64,000 bases of DNA. Source: Diatrype stigma (Eukaryota > Ascomycota > Sordariomycetes > Xylariales > Diatrypaceae). The first letter of the stretch is position 1, and each line of letters begins with the position of its first letter. The notes under the pieces were generated by a model. That model did not search any database. It was not told the origin of the DNA and saw nothing but the letters and a program-made list of their open reading frames with translations. Positions 1 through 11,607 of this stretch are shown here, in pieces. The stretch is from the NCBI GenBank assembly GCA_022225965.2, contig JAKJXP020000051.1, positions 186,001 through 250,000 of the forward strand, given 5' to 3'. Both the position numbers and the translations under genes were made by a program.

Positions 1-2207
1 GGGACATCAGAGAGGACTCTAATGGAACAAGTTGGTCATCGATACTCCCAACAAACGTTATACGGGCGCCATGATTAACCACTGCCTGCAGTGCCTGTTC
101 GTAACGTTTGTAAACCTCGCTCTCAGGGTCAGCAAATTGCCAGAGCTCTCCGGCCGAGCCCATAAGCATCCCCACGCTTGATTTGTAGTCAGGAAATGGA
201 CCCAATGAAACACCCGCCATGGCACAAATGCCGATTCTGGCTCCATTGACAACGCCAAGCTCGATCAACTTGGCCACCAACATCATTGTTACCGGAACAC
301 CCTGGGAATGGCATCCTACAACAATTAAATCGGCGCGTCGGATATGATCAATCCAATTCAAGAGCAGCTTCCATAGGTTGTCCACTCGCTCGGCGATCTT
401 GCCCTCTCCTTCAAGGGCTACCTTCTCAATCTCGATATCGCCACACCCATGGCTATCTGCCCACCTGCGGATCGAGTCGGCGCAATGATTCATGAAGCGG
501 ATGCTCGTCCCAGTTGGCTGACCAATCATGGGGCGAAGGAACGATGCCGGAAATAAGCCATGGACGCCTATAGCGATAGCCCGCCGAATCCTAGGTGGTT
601 CCTTCATCAAGAAGACATGGTTTGTGGGCGGCTGCTGGGACCTTAGCAGGAGTTGCGTTATCTGCTTTATGATAGACGGGTTCTCTTTCATACGATACGT
701 GCTTTTGAACGAAGGAAGAAGTAGATTGGACTGTGGAGTGGGCTTGACAAGCACATTCTTCACGGAAGATGTATCCGACTGTGGTGTGCCAGGTCGCGCT
801 GCTGATGATTCATCTAAGTCCATTGATTGTGGCCGAACCCTCTTGTTCTTTTTAGATAGCGCTGCCCTGATTCCCGACTCCTTTGCGGGTTTACTTGGCA
901 ATTTTGTCTCCGGAACATTACTCTCGCTGATTTCCACACTGGCTGATCGTCTGGGCTTTGACTCAGAGCCTTCTCCAATTATGGCCAGCTCCCCTTGCTC
1001 TGATGCCGTGGGGGTCGTTTCGCTAGGTTTCGATCCAGAGTCTCGAGACCAGAACGCCCACGTTGAGCCGGCAGATGGTTGGCTTGTCGGTGCCGGCGTC
1101 AATGGAGTAGACGGGATCGACGGGGCAGACGGGGCAGATGGCGGAGCGTCTTCCATGGTGGCATCCTTGCCCGGTTTCTGCACAACTGATTGCACTGGTT
1201 CATGGTTTGACGTTCCTTGCACGATGCTGCTCGGAGAAGTGGGGGTGGTATATGACCATAATCCAAACCAACTTGACTGTCTAGGTTTTGCCTCAAGCTT
1301 CGACGGTTCAGGTTTTGGTGGTTCAGGCTTCGGTGGTTCCGTCGGGGGTACTATAGTCTCAACTACGTAATGCTGATTGACTTCCGGCTGGTTGATCTTC
1401 GGGGCGGATTCTGTTTCCTTGGGAGCCTTTTGTTGGTTGTCCTGATCTTCTGTCGCGTTTGTAGGTGTTGTCGAATACCCGAGCCAACCTAGCCAGCCCG
1501 AATATGCTACCGGTGGAGGTTGGGCTGCTACCGGTTGCTCAGACTGTACTTCATTGTCTCTTTTTGGACTATCCTCCTTGGGGCCATTTGTGGTAGAGTC
1601 TCCGTTGTGTTCGCTACGTTGACTGGTAGATTCTTGTTGTTGGGTGGTAAGGTTCGCGGCCTTCGTCGAGGTTGTATCGGTTGTATCGGTTTCGACAACG
1701 TGAGGCATTGTTCCGACCGACTGAGCATCCGAGTCGCTAGATGGTTCGGACCCTTTCTTGATCTCAAAGCGGCTCAGGTTGGGAGTGGAATCTGGACGCG
1801 AAGTGCCGCCGGTAATGTTCTCTGTCGCTATCTGTGTGGAAGCTTGCGATTTCCCGGACCACGATCCATACCAACTACGGGTCTTCAGGCCCCGGGACTT
1901 AGGGAGCTTCTGCTTCATGCAAGTTAGTGATGGGAAATCGAGGGACATTTGATGAAGGAATGCGACGTACTGTGCTTGGTGAGTTCACGCTATTGGAACT
2001 CGAAGCATTTTGGTTCGAATGTGATCTTTCTCGATTTATCGGAGGCATCATGCCCTGGTTTCGTGCTCCGGATGAGGCTGGTGTTGTTGATGCCACTGTT
2101 GAGTTGTGCTTATACTGTGACGCAACACTTCCCTTTCGGTTCTTTGATGAACTATCCGTGGAATTCTCGGAGGCGGGATCTGGCCGTGGACGCTTTCGCG
2201 GACTCAT
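1..2207 (-). CDS. Alpha/beta-hydrolase-like (putative lipase/esterase) protein with long disordered N-terminus, 3' end outside window
   Basis: Partial gene, exons 2207..1971 and about 1912..1 on the minus strand. The intron (1970..1913) has a GTACGT donor and a CACTAAC branch site and joins in phase 0. At least 716 residues are visible without a stop. The start at 2207 opens with a basic nuclear-type stretch (MSPRKRPRP), followed by about 500 residues rich in Ser, Pro and Thr with repeated WLGWLGY / WFGLWS / WAFWSRDS patches. An ordered region follows: a hydrophobic strand ending in GVHG (near 556-570), then the nucleophile elbow G-C-H-S-Q-G (codons 316..299, Ser about residue 615) typical of GxSxG hydrolases. 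The rest of the catalytic triad should lie near or past the window edge. Substrate is unknown. It diverges from RRP5, with 717 bases between the start codons. Confidence 0.75.
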
Positions 2208-2924
2208 GGTGAAGCTGTCATTATCATCTTAGGCATCAAATATCTCTACAACATGTGTCTTGAGAGTTGGTGAGACTGTTGCGTTGTACGGGTGCTGTGT
2301 GGTTTATGTATGTAGGTGGCTAAGTTTGCCTGCCTATAGGAGTTCCCCAAGAAATTGAGTGGTTGTTGAATCAGGTCAGCCACGCATTTCATCTCAGTTC
2401 AGTTATGTATTACGTAGTGCGTATGTATGTAGGTAACTCGCCAGCCGGCCAGCAAGCCAGGACTAGCATTACCTACATACATACATGTATGTAACCTAAG
2501 GGGTTCACTGCTGGACGCGGCTGGCCGAGGCTGTCGGGGCATTAGGGAGGCAGGGCACCGGCTCGTACGAACTTGAAGTACTGTACAATAGCGCAAAGGT
2601 AGTTCAGCCCCTCCTCCTAACTAACCCCACCAAGGACTCGACCCTTGTGCCCGTAGAGCCGGTGCCCACTGCCCTTGCAGCTCCGTCTGGAATGGGTGGG
2701 ACCTTGACGGTGCGACGGCGCCTTGGCTGCTTGGTACCATAGTACGAAGTAGGTAGGTATGTATGTAGTAAGTAGCAGATAGCTTGATAAGATAAGGAAT
2801 TTTTTCTTGCTATCGTTCTACGCTGGACCTTGGTAAGGGAAGGCAATTGAGAGAGTCAAGTCACATTAAATCTGCAAGCATTCACGTATTCTACCGTCGC
2901 TTTCGTCTTGACTGTTATGAGGCG
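2208..2924. promoter_or_regulatory. Divergent intergenic/promoter region between the hydrolase gene and RRP5
   Basis: This 717-base spacer must hold the promoters of both divergent genes. Visible content is AT-poor sequence with TATG/TAGG-type tetranucleotide runs (for example 2464-2493, around TACATACATGTATGTA, and 2749-2775). I saw no additional gene and no unambiguous TATA box. Confidence 0.4.
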
Positions 2925-5900
2925 ATGAGTACTCTCAAAAGAAAAGATGCCCCGGGTGGCACTGCTCCTAATAAGACAGGAAAGCCGTATAGCGACACTC
3001 GACCATCGAAACGAACCAAGCCCGACAGCGACAAGACTCCAACCAAGAAAAGCGGCGATGCGAAACCAGGCCCCAACCCGTCCAAGACTTCGGAGTCTAA
3101 ACCCGTCAGCCTTCCCACCATCTCCCGGCTGAAGGAAGAGGAGCCCCTGTTCCCCCGCGGTGGAGGAAGCGTTCTCTCTCCGCTGGAGCACAAGCAGATT
3201 GCCATCCAGGCAAAGCAGGATGTCCTGTTCGAACAGGAGTCTGGCAAAGGTGCGAAGAAAGCCGATCGCGCTCCCAAGAAGAAATCGAAGGGCCTGAAAG
3301 ATGGAGGCTCTACCAAGTTCTATCAAAAAGAGGAGGGTGTCAAGATCGAGGCCCTCAATTACAAGCGCCTTGTCAAAGGCTCGTTGGTTCTGGGTCAAAT
3401 TAGCGAAATTAACTCTCTCGATCTCGTCCTGGCTTTACCGAACAACTTGGCCGGTCATGTCCCGATCACTGCTATCTCCGATATATTGAACGAGAGAATC
3501 GCTGCCGAGGCTGAAGGTGACGAGAATGAGGACGATGAAGACGATGGCAAGGAGGACGGCGCCGATGTCGACTTGAAGGGACTATTCAGGGTTGGCCAAT
3601 ACCTCCGGGCCTACGTTACATCGACCATCGAAGAGGCATCAGCTACCGCCGCGAAGCCAAGAAGGCATATTGGATTATCACTCCGTTCGGAGCATACAAA
3701 CAGTGGTTTATCCGGTCAAGATGCTGTCGCAAATAGTACTGTCATGGCGACTGTTACTAGTGTTGAAGACCACGGCTTTGTGATGGATCTTGGTATAACT
3801 GATTCCAAACTTGGCGGTTTTCTACCACGGAAAGAACTGGACGGCGACCTATCCGACTCCCAACTGCAGCCGGGCACTGTCGTCCTCTGTCTTGTCACCG
3901 GGAAGAGTGCGAACAGCAAGGTTGCTCAACTGACAACCCTGCAGTCGAAGTTAGGGAAGGTCCAAAACTTCGCATCGGAGGCTACTACGATCAACACATT
4001 CCTGCCAGGGTCTGCCGTGGAATTATTAGTCACCGAGATATCAAACCGTGGCATTGCCGGCAAGGTCATGGGTTCTCTGGATGTTACTGCCGATCTGGTT
4101 CACTCTGGTATCGGACCCCAAGCTCTGGACCTCGGGTCTAAATATAAAGTCGGGAAGAAGACGAAGGCACGAGTTGTCTGCACCTTTCCCAACGCCAAGG
4201 ATCCTAAACTAGGCATATCGCTCTTGGATCATGTGCTGTCCTTACGTCCGAAGCAGACTGCGACCAGCAAGCTTCCTTCCGAAGCTCTTTCCATATCCAG
4301 TCTAGTAGAGCAATGTACTGTTACGAAGGTTGAGCCAGAAATCGGTCTTTTCGTTGACTTAGGGGTGAATGGGGTTCCTGGGTTCGTACACATCTCCAGG
4401 GTCAAGGACGGCAAAGTCGATATGCTCTCAGAGTCTTCGGGGCCTTTCAAGCTTGGCTCTGTCCACCGCGGCAGGGTCATCGGCTACAATGCGCTCGACG
4501 GAATGTTCCAATTGTCCTTCGAAAAACATATTCTCGAGCAGCGATTCCTGCGAATTGAGGATGTCCCCGTGGGTGAGGTTGTTGATGGCGAAATCGAGAA
4601 GCTTATCATCAACCAGGACGGCGTCAGCGGTCTGCTGGTCAAACTCGCGGAAGGCATTGTTGGTTATGTCCCCGAGATGCATCTATCAGACGTTCGGCTA
4701 CAACACCCCGAGAAGAAATTCAGAGAAGGCTTGAAAGTCAAGGCCAGGGTGCTCTCTACCAACCCTGCGAAACGACAAATCAGGCTCACTTTGAAGAAAA
4801 CACTGGTGAATTCCGAGGCGGCCTTGATAAAATCATTTGAGGACCTGGTTATAGGGATGCAGGTTCCAGGGACCATCGTCAACGTTTTGTCGAATGGTGC
4901 CGTTGTACAGTTCTACGGCCCTCTGCGCGGTTTCCTTCCAGTTTCGGAGATGAGCGAGGCTTACATTCGTGATCCCAAAGAACACTTCCGCGTTGGCCAG
5001 GTTGTTAGTGTCCATGTACTCAACTTCGACGCTGATGCGCGAAAGCTCTTTGTTTCATGCAAAGATCCTTCAGCTTTCGGATTAGACAAACAGACCGCAC
5101 TCAAGAACCTCAAGCTTGGCGATCTTGTGTCAGCCAAGGTTGTGCAGAAGACCGAAGATGACGTCTTTGTTGAGCTTGTCGACAGCTCCTTGAAAGCAAT
5201 GATACCTGCAGCACAACTTGCTGACAGGTCCAATAAGACGCAGTCTGCTTGGAAGAGTATCCGTGTTGGTCAGACACTCAACAATCTCGTCGTACTGGAC
5301 AAGAACGAGGGTCGTCGGTTCCTAGCATTGTCCAAGAAGCCCAGTCTCATCAAGGCCAGCCAGGAAGGCAAGCTCTTGACCTCGTTGGAAGAGGCAAAGG
5401 TTGGGGAGCTTCGACATGGTTTCGTCAGAAATCTTACTGTCACTGCTGCATTTGTGCAATTCGCCGGCCAACTTACCGCTCTACTGCCTAAGTCAAAATT
5501 ACCACAGGAGGAACAGAAGAAGACTGATTTCGGGCTGGAGAAATACCAATCGGTGCTCGTCAGGATCGCTTCGGTCGACAGAGAACTTGGCCGGATTGTT
5601 GTCGCATCTCCTGTGCTTGAAGAGAATAATGCCGATACCCAACAAACATCCTCCGCGCTGCCGGACAAGGTCGAAAACCCAGTAGACGAGTCTATTTTAT
5701 CCATGAATGACGTGTCTGTAGGGAAGATCACGAAGGCTAGGATTGTGTCAATCAAGAGCACACAAATGAATGTCAGGCTAGCCGACAACATTCAAGGTCG
5801 TATCGATGTTTCCCAAGTGTTCGACAACTGGGATGAAATATCGAACCCGAAAGCACCCTTATCCAAATTCAAAGTCAACAGCACCATTGATGTTCGAGTC

Positions 5901-8435
5901 TTGGGCATTCATGATGCCCGAAACCACCGGTTTTTACCAATTTCCCATCGTTCAAGCCATTCCATCTTCGAGTTATCTGCCAAGCCAAGCGACGTTCGTG
6001 GAAAGGCTACCGCGTCGGTGGCTCTAGACCAGTTAGAGCTCGGTTCTACTCATCTAGCTTTCGTCAATAAAGTCCAACAAAACACTTTGTGGGCTAACCT
6101 GTCCCCGAACGTCCGAGGGAGGCTCAACACATTGGAAATCTCCGATGACGTCTCTCAGCTTGAGAACTTATCTCCCAATTTCCCTATCGGTTCAGCACTA
6201 AGAGTACGCGTTCTGGCTGTCAACCCGGCTGAAGGACACCTTGATCTATCTGCCCGTTCTTCGGGATCTTCAACCAACCTCAAATGGGAAGATATTAACC
6301 AGAACATGGTTCTACCCGGCCGCATTACGAAGATCAACGAACGACAGATACTAGTCCAGCTAAGCGATCTGGTTTCTGGGCCCGTCCATCTGATTGACAT
6401 CAATGATAACTATGACGAAGCCAGCACCATGTCTCATACCAAGAATAGTGTGCTTCGAGTCTCTGTCGTCGAGGTTGACAGAAGCAACAAAAAGATCCGA
6501 CTTTCGACACGTCCCTCAAGGGTTCTCAACTCATCTTTACCTGTCAAGGACCGGGAGATAACAAATATTTCTCAACTCAATAACGGAGACATCACTCGAG
6601 GGTTCGTCAAGAACGTTTCCGACAAAGGGCTATTTGTAACCCTTGGTGGGGATGTCACGGCAATGGTCAAGATCTCCGACCTTTCAGACAAGTTTCTCAA
6701 AGATTGGAAAGACCATTACCAGGTTGATCAAATCGTCAAGGGGAGAATCATATCGGTTGATCCGGCGGTAGGTCACGTGCAGATGAGTCTCAAGTCTTCC
6801 GTTGTAGACAAGAGCTACAAACCCCTTATCAACTACTATGACCTTCACAAGGGACAGACCGTCACCGGTACGGTTCGGAAAGTAGAAGAGTTTGGCGCGT
6901 TCATCTTGGTGGACGGCTCCGCCAATGTCAGCGGACTTTGTCATCGGAGCGAGATGGCCGAAAACCCAGTTGACGACGCTAGGAAGCTCTTCAACGAGGG
7001 CGATGCCGTCAAAGCCATCGTCCTCAAGGTTGACCAACAAAAGAAACGTGTCAACTTCGGCCTGAAGCCATCCTATTTCGAGGATGAAGACAGTGATATG
7101 AGCGCTGATGACGACGAAGAAGCCGGCGTGACCTTATTTGATGCCAATGAGGATGACTCGGAGCCCGAAGATGACAGCGATGAGGATATGGACGATGCTG
7201 GTGGCGCAATACACATCACAGGCACCGACAACGACGAGGACGAGGAAGAAGATTCCGATAGCCAGGATGAAGATGTCGAGATGGGCAACGGAGCAGCTGG
7301 CGATGTCGATGGGCTAGACGCCGGTGGCTTTGATTGGACAGCGGATGCCCTGGACAAGACAGATGCTACAGATGGCGATGCGGCTGAAGATGCGACGAGC
7401 ACAGGTCGAGACAAGAAGAAACGAAGGAAGCCGCAGATCGAAGAGGATAGGAGCGGTGACCTGGATGCTTTTGGACCCAAGACGGCGGTTGACTATGAAC
7501 GGTTACTCAACCGACAACCCAACTCGTCCGCTCTGTGGATACAGTATATGGCCCACCAGATGCAGGTCAGCGAGCTCGCCAAGGCCCGGGAGGTGGCGGA
7601 GCGCGCTATCAGCACGATCAACAGCGCCGAAGAAACAGAGAAGCTCAATGCTTGGGTCGCCTACCTCAACCTCGAGGCCCGGTTCGGGACCGAAGAAACC
7701 GTCGATGAGGTCTTCAAACGTGCCTGCCAAGTCAACGACCAGCAGGAAGTGTACTCGCGGCTCGCCACCATCTACATCCAGGATGGCAAGGCGAAAGTAA
7801 GTAGCCCTTTTATCCCCTCCTCTATCCCCCCTGCCCCCAACACCCCAACCAACCGTGATGTAACAGTAGCTGACATAGCGACCCTCCAACAGAAAGCGGA
7901 CGAGCTCCTCCAGGCCCTCTGCAAGAAGTTTGGTGCCGGCTCCATCGACGTCTGGTACAACTATGCGCACTGGCTGCACGCGGTGCAGGGGAAGCCCGAG
8001 CAAGCGCGAGCACTACTACCACGCGCGACGCAGGCGCTGCCGAGTCGGGCGCGGCTGGGACTCGTGGCCAAGTTCGCCGCGCTCGAGTACACATCGGCAG
8101 CGAGCCCGAACCCCGAGCTGGGCCGCACTATGTTCGAGGGCCTTCTGGCCACCTTCCCCAAGCGCCTCGACCTCTGGAACCAGCTGCTGGACCATGAGGA
8201 AGGTGGTGGCAGCGGCGGCGACGCGGCCATCATCCGCGACATCTTTGACCGCGCCACGAAGGTCAAGGGCCTCAAGGCTCGCGCTGCTAAGAAGTGGTTC
8301 AAGCGCTGGGCCGACTGGGAGGACAAGCACGGCGATACCAAGAGTCGGGAGAAGGTCCGCGCCAAAGCCGCCGAGTGGGTTCGGGCGAGAGAGGCGGCAA
8401 AGGGAGCCAAAGACGATGAGGAGGAGGATGAATGA
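2925..8435 (+). CDS. RRP5: rRNA biogenesis protein RRP5 (U3 snoRNP-associated, S1 and HAT repeats)
   Basis: Exons 2925..7796 and 7893..8435, giving 1804 residues, close to yeast Rrp5. The protein acts in the nucleolus in cleavages that produce both 18S and 5.8S rRNA. A Lys/Ser/Pro-rich basic N-terminus is followed from about residue 130 by roughly a dozen S1 RNA-binding repeats, recognisable by recurring G-x-V, GFVH/GFLP and LS-K/R patches. An Asp/Glu-rich linker lies at about 1385-1460, then a C-terminal HAT/TPR half-a-TPR array from about 1520. The intron 7797..7892 has GTAAGT, a GCTGAC branch site and CAACAG. It is 96 nt long and stop-free in frame, so the unspliced mRNA would also be open. 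I chose the ATG at 2925 (MSTLKRK) rather than the in-frame one at 2847, because the 26 intervening residues do not look conserved. Confidence 0.96.
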   Translation: MSTLKRKDAPGGTAPNKTGKPYSDTRPSKRTKPDSDKTPTKKSGDAKPGPNPSKTSESKPVSLPTISRLKEEEPLFPRGGGSVLSPLEHKQIAIQAKQDVLFEQESGKGAKKADRAPKKKSKGLKDGGSTKFYQKEEGVKIEALNYKRLVKGSLVLGQISEINSLDLVLALPNNLAGHVPITAISDILNERIAAEAEGDENEDDEDDGKEDGADVDLKGLFRVGQYLRAYVTSTIEEASATAAKPRRHIGLSLRSEHTNSGLSGQDAVANSTVMATVTSVEDHGFVMDLGITDSKLGGFLPRKELDGDLSDSQLQPGTVVLCLVTGKSANSKVAQLTTLQSKLGKVQNFASEATTINTFLPGSAVELLVTEISNRGIAGKVMGSLDVTADLVHSGIGPQALDLGSKYKVGKKTKARVVCTFPNAKDPKLGISLLDHVLSLRPKQTATSKLPSEALSISSLVEQCTVTKVEPEIGLFVDLGVNGVPGFVHISRVKDGKVDMLSESSGPFKLGSVHRGRVIGYNALDGMFQLSFEKHILEQRFLRIEDVPVGEVVDGEIEKLIINQDGVSGLLVKLAEGIVGYVPEMHLSDVRLQHPEKKFREGLKVKARVLSTNPAKRQIRLTLKKTLVNSEAALIKSFEDLVIGMQVPGTIVNVLSNGAVVQFYGPLRGFLPVSEMSEAYIRDPKEHFRVGQVVSVHVLNFDADARKLFVSCKDPSAFGLDKQTALKNLKLGDLVSAKVVQKTEDDVFVELVDSSLKAMIPAAQLADRSNKTQSAWKSIRVGQTLNNLVVLDKNEGRRFLALSKKPSLIKASQEGKLLTSLEEAKVGELRHGFVRNLTVTAAFVQFAGQLTALLPKSKLPQEEQKKTDFGLEKYQSVLVRIASVDRELGRIVVASPVLEENNADTQQTSSALPDKVENPVDESILSMNDVSVGKITKARIVSIKSTQMNVRLADNIQGRIDVSQVFDNWDEISNPKAPLSKFKVNSTIDVRVLGIHDARNHRFLPISHRSSHSIFELSAKPSDVRGKATASVALDQLELGSTHLAFVNKVQQNTLWANLSPNVRGRLNTLEISDDVSQLENLSPNFPIGSALRVRVLAVNPAEGHLDLSARSSGSSTNLKWEDINQNMVLPGRITKINERQILVQLSDLVSGPVHLIDINDNYDEASTMSHTKNSVLRVSVVEVDRSNKKIRLSTRPSRVLNSSLPVKDREITNISQLNNGDITRGFVKNVSDKGLFVTLGGDVTAMVKISDLSDKFLKDWKDHYQVDQIVKGRIISVDPAVGHVQMSLKSSVVDKSYKPLINYYDLHKGQTVTGTVRKVEEFGAFILVDGSANVSGLCHRSEMAENPVDDARKLFNEGDAVKAIVLKVDQQKKRVNFGLKPSYFEDEDSDMSADDDEEAGVTLFDANEDDSEPEDDSDEDMDDAGGAIHITGTDNDEDEEEDSDSQDEDVEMGNGAAGDVDGLDAGGFDWTADALDKTDATDGDAAEDATSTGRDKKKRRKPQIEEDRSGDLDAFGPKTAVDYERLLNRQPNSSALWIQYMAHQMQVSELAKAREVAERAISTINSAEETEKLNAWVAYLNLEARFGTEETVDEVFKRACQVNDQQEVYSRLATIYIQDGKAKVSSPFIPSSIPPAPNTPTNRDVTVADIATLQQKADELLQALCKKFGAGSIDVWYNYAHWLHAVQGKPEQARALLPRATQALPSRARLGLVAKFAALEYTSAASPNPELGRTMFEGLLATFPKRLDLWNQLLDHEEGGGSGGDAAIIRDIFDRATKVKGLKARAAKKWFKRWADWEDKHGDTKSREKVRAKAAEWVRAREAAKGAKDDEEEDE

Positions 8436-9260
8436 GTTCGATAGACACGTGTTGGCTTCGTCTAGCTGGGTGTGTGGGGGTGGGGGTCGGTGTGTGAAAG
8501 GTAATAATGATTCGAATCAAATAGGACAAAAAGGAAAAGCATTTGATACCCCGACTTAAGAAGGGACACGTCCATTCATCACATGGTCTTGGAATCGCAA
8601 TGATACTACCGCCATATGCACTGCACGACTGAGTGAACAGCATGGGAAGCATGTTGGAGCCATGTAATAGGGCTGACTGACTCTATGGTATCGTATAAAT
8701 TATTCGGGGTTACAGCAATGCTGTTCAATTGAGAGCAGAAGTTTGAAATCTCTCGCGTACCTATTCCATTACCTCCGGGCAGCTCCGGGGATATTAATTA
8801 TCTGTCGTACACATACACTGGAGAGAGCACCCCCTCCCAGACCGCTTGAGGAGTGGTTTGTTTCTAAGTTCGGTTGTATTATATCGAAATGGCTCGAATC
8901 ACATGTACTCTACCCTAGTGAACTGGCCAGCCAACAGTTGCACCTCGAGTGAGAGGGGAAATCAATCACATAGTCAATGCCGACGTGGCCGTAGGGTACT
9001 GCTAAATGGGTAGATGTTATGTTAATAACTTACGCTAAGCTAACGTTTCCCTTCCCAACGGCGATGGCTTTATTATTATAGCTTAGGATATAAGCATGAG
9101 AGTCACGAGTCTGTTGTTATGGGCTATGCACGTCTGTCTCATGTGGACCAGAACATTAATTACTTTTATAGTTAATGATCAACGAGTTGAAGAAATGCCA
9201 CCAATAAACTGGTCAAAGCCTCCCATCTCATAAATCAAATTAGCCCGCTAGACATGAGTC
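8436..9260. other. Intergenic region between convergent RRP5 and carboxypeptidase genes
   Basis: The two flanking genes converge here, so this stretch holds their 3' untranslated regions and terminators. I see no coding signal. Sequence from about 9010 to 9240 is AT-rich. Confidence 0.5.
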
Positions 9261-10837
9261 TCAGAAGGTGTCAAGGAGGTTCTTCAACCCCAACCATGAC
9301 TCGTAGCCTGTAGGAATGATCTGCTCCGGTGGCAACACGAAGCCATATCGGCCAGTGTCACGGACTTCGATGGCCCATGCGAATTCACTATGCAGTTCGG
9401 ATATTGGATTAGTCTAGATCCAGCTGATACCATCACCTATGCGTGACTGTATAATTCTCTGCATAAAGGGACTGGGTAGAACAGGGTCAAACTTACGCTC
9501 CGCTAATGTCCTGAACATAGTCGTTGGAGCCACCATTAGTCTGGTAGATGGTCTCGCAGGTCGGGCCGTACTCGTACTGGGTACGGTAGGGTTTCGCGAT
9601 GGCGCTGGCGACGCCGCCTGCCAGGGAGATCTGCTCGTCGATGTTGTCGGCCCGGGCGCTGCACGAGAACCCGTACGGCAGCAGGATCAGCTGGCTGTAG
9701 CTATGCCAATCGATGTACAGCTTGAGGCCTTGGCCCTTGCCGAGGTTGTCCGTCAGCGTCCGCAGGCCGAGGTTCTCGGGCGTGTCGCCGGCCTTCTCTC
9801 CCCTGTACGTCTCGGAGCTCGGGCTGGACGAGGATCCGTCGCCGTCCCACTCGTACGGCCAGTTGCGGTTGACGTCGGTGCCGACGGCGCTCGTTCCCGA
9901 TCTCGTCTGCCTGTTCTTGCGCCACATCCGGTTGGTGGTTTGGCTGTAGACGAAGCCTTTTTCCTGTTAGGTGGTTGTTACGGCCAGGGATAATAGTGAA
10001 AGCTTACCGTCAGGGTTGACAACGGGGATGATGTAGAAGTCATAGTCGTCAAGGTAGGCTTTCACACTGGTATCGTTGCCATAGCCAACAACAAGCTGCC
10101 AGGCAATGTATTCGTTCACCTATACAGTCACATGTCAGCCACCCCGATAGCTCATCTGTCGGTTGGCACCGCATCTTACCATAGTAGTGATCCATTCACG
10201 TGCGTGGACAGTGCCGTGGAAGTTGATAGCGGGCTTCACGCCCTTGCCTGCGCTCCCCCAGAGATGAATGCCGGTGAGGTCGCGGCCCTCGGTGGAGGTT
10301 CCGGCCTCGAAGATTTCCGAGTTGTCGGGGAAGGACGCCTGAAGGTCCGACAAGAAGGTCAAGTGGTCGGCATACGAGTGGTACGCCTCGAACCACGACG
10401 GGTCCGGCACGGCGGCAGCGGCGGCACCATCAGCCAACTCTTGGACGGGACCTAAGATACCGTTAGCGATGAGTACACATCACACCCGACTGATCCACGA
10501 CTGTCTAGGAGTGAACCACTACCGACTTACTGGAGTAGGAGACTAACTCTCCTTCTGTCGCAATCTGGGCACCGAGGTCTTCGGTAACCACTTCCGCGGC
10601 AACGTTCAAGGCCTTGAACGAGTCGATGCTCTCGGGAGGAACAGCGACATCGAAGTGCTGCGCCGTCCGCATGAGGTGGATGGCCTCAAGACTCTCCAGC
10701 TCAGCCTCTACGGCGTCGGCCGACTCGGACGCGACACGGAAGACCTTGTAACCGTCATAATCGACCTTGCCTCGTCGGTCGAGTCGAAGGGCGCCGGCCA
10801 GAGGGGCGGCAAGCAACAGGGCCCGGAAGAACTGCAT
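9261..10837 (-). CDS. Secreted zinc metallocarboxypeptidase, family M14 (carboxypeptidase A type)
   Basis: Five exons: 10837..10531, 10451..10180, 10119..10008, 9956..9497 and 9387..9261, giving 425 residues, the usual size for fungal secreted M14A proenzymes. The N-terminus is a signal peptide ([16 protein letters not shown]). A propeptide of about 90 residues follows, then the catalytic domain. The zinc ligands are H and E of HAREW (about residues 185 and 188) and the later His in IDWHSYSQ. The catalytic Glu lies in [10 protein letters not shown] in the last exon. NPDG, the RNW-type substrate patch ([10 protein letters not shown]) and the LPYG loop are present. The enzyme should remove C-terminal hydrophobic residues from extracellular peptides after proteolytic activation. 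All splice phases close. Donors are canonical, and one acceptor (AAAAAG) is weak but needed for frame. Confidence 0.93.
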
Positions 10838-11213
10838 AGTGAATCGATCGAGTAGCTTCCGTTGGCACGCTCCGATTGTTAGGTCAGGGCAGAAGACCTG
10901 TGGTAGCTAGAAGGGACAGAAGCAAGAAGCGTCCACCTCGATGGCCTCGGACTCCTCTGTTTATTATACGAGAGCGGGATGAGACGAGACAATACGAGAC
11001 CGAGACGAAGCGTGACGTTGGCAACAGGTAGACGACCCGGGAGCAGCCTATCCTCTTATGGTAAGTCCGTAAGTGCATACCTTGCATACCATGACTCCAT
11101 ACTATAGCCGTTGTACGCACCTTCTGAATCCCGGGGTTTAAGGCCGTCCCTGCATCTTCCCGATGCCCCGCCCGAAGCTCTATCACTGCCGAGCCTGACG
11201 TGCTTCTGTACCT

Positions 11214-11262
11214 GGGGGGGTTTCTGGGGGTTTCTGGGGGTGGCACGGGGGTGGCACGGGGG
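11214..11262. repeat. G-rich tandem repeat (10-mer x2 then 11-mer x2)
   Basis: After a run of seven G, TTTCTGGGGG occurs twice (11221-11240) and TGGCACGGGGG twice (11241-11262). The strand has five G-runs of five or more and could fold as a G-quadruplex. Confidence 0.8.
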
Positions 11263-11580
11263 CTACGACCCGATCTCCAGTGCGCCTTGTCGACCTCCTT
11301 CCCAACCGGGAATATGCAAGGGCGCTCATTATACCTGCACATGCATTAGGTACATATGTATCTACCTAGGTAGTGTTGCATGGAAACCCGGGGCCAGTAC
11401 GGGATACGGTAGTTAGAGTGGCTGCGGGAGTGGCTGCGGGATAAGGAGTGCTTACCTGCCAGCCTGCCTGCCTGGTATATATGTCGGCAAGTACCCAGTT
11501 GTCAATCTGGGGATATCTACGTACCTGGGTACTTACGTACAGAGGTAGTGAAGATCGAAGGTTACTGAATTTCTCAGGAA

Positions 11581-11607
11581 CACCCAGGACCCCCAGGACA
11601 CCCAGGA
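11581..11607. repeat. 9-base tandem repeat CACCCAGGA x3
   Basis: Three adjacent copies, the middle one with A to C at position 2. Confidence 0.75.

Noticed and set aside
528..1370. 280-residue plus-strand frame over the hydrolase gene
   Set aside because: It is antisense to the open hydrolase frame, with Gly/Ser-rich random composition and no family features.
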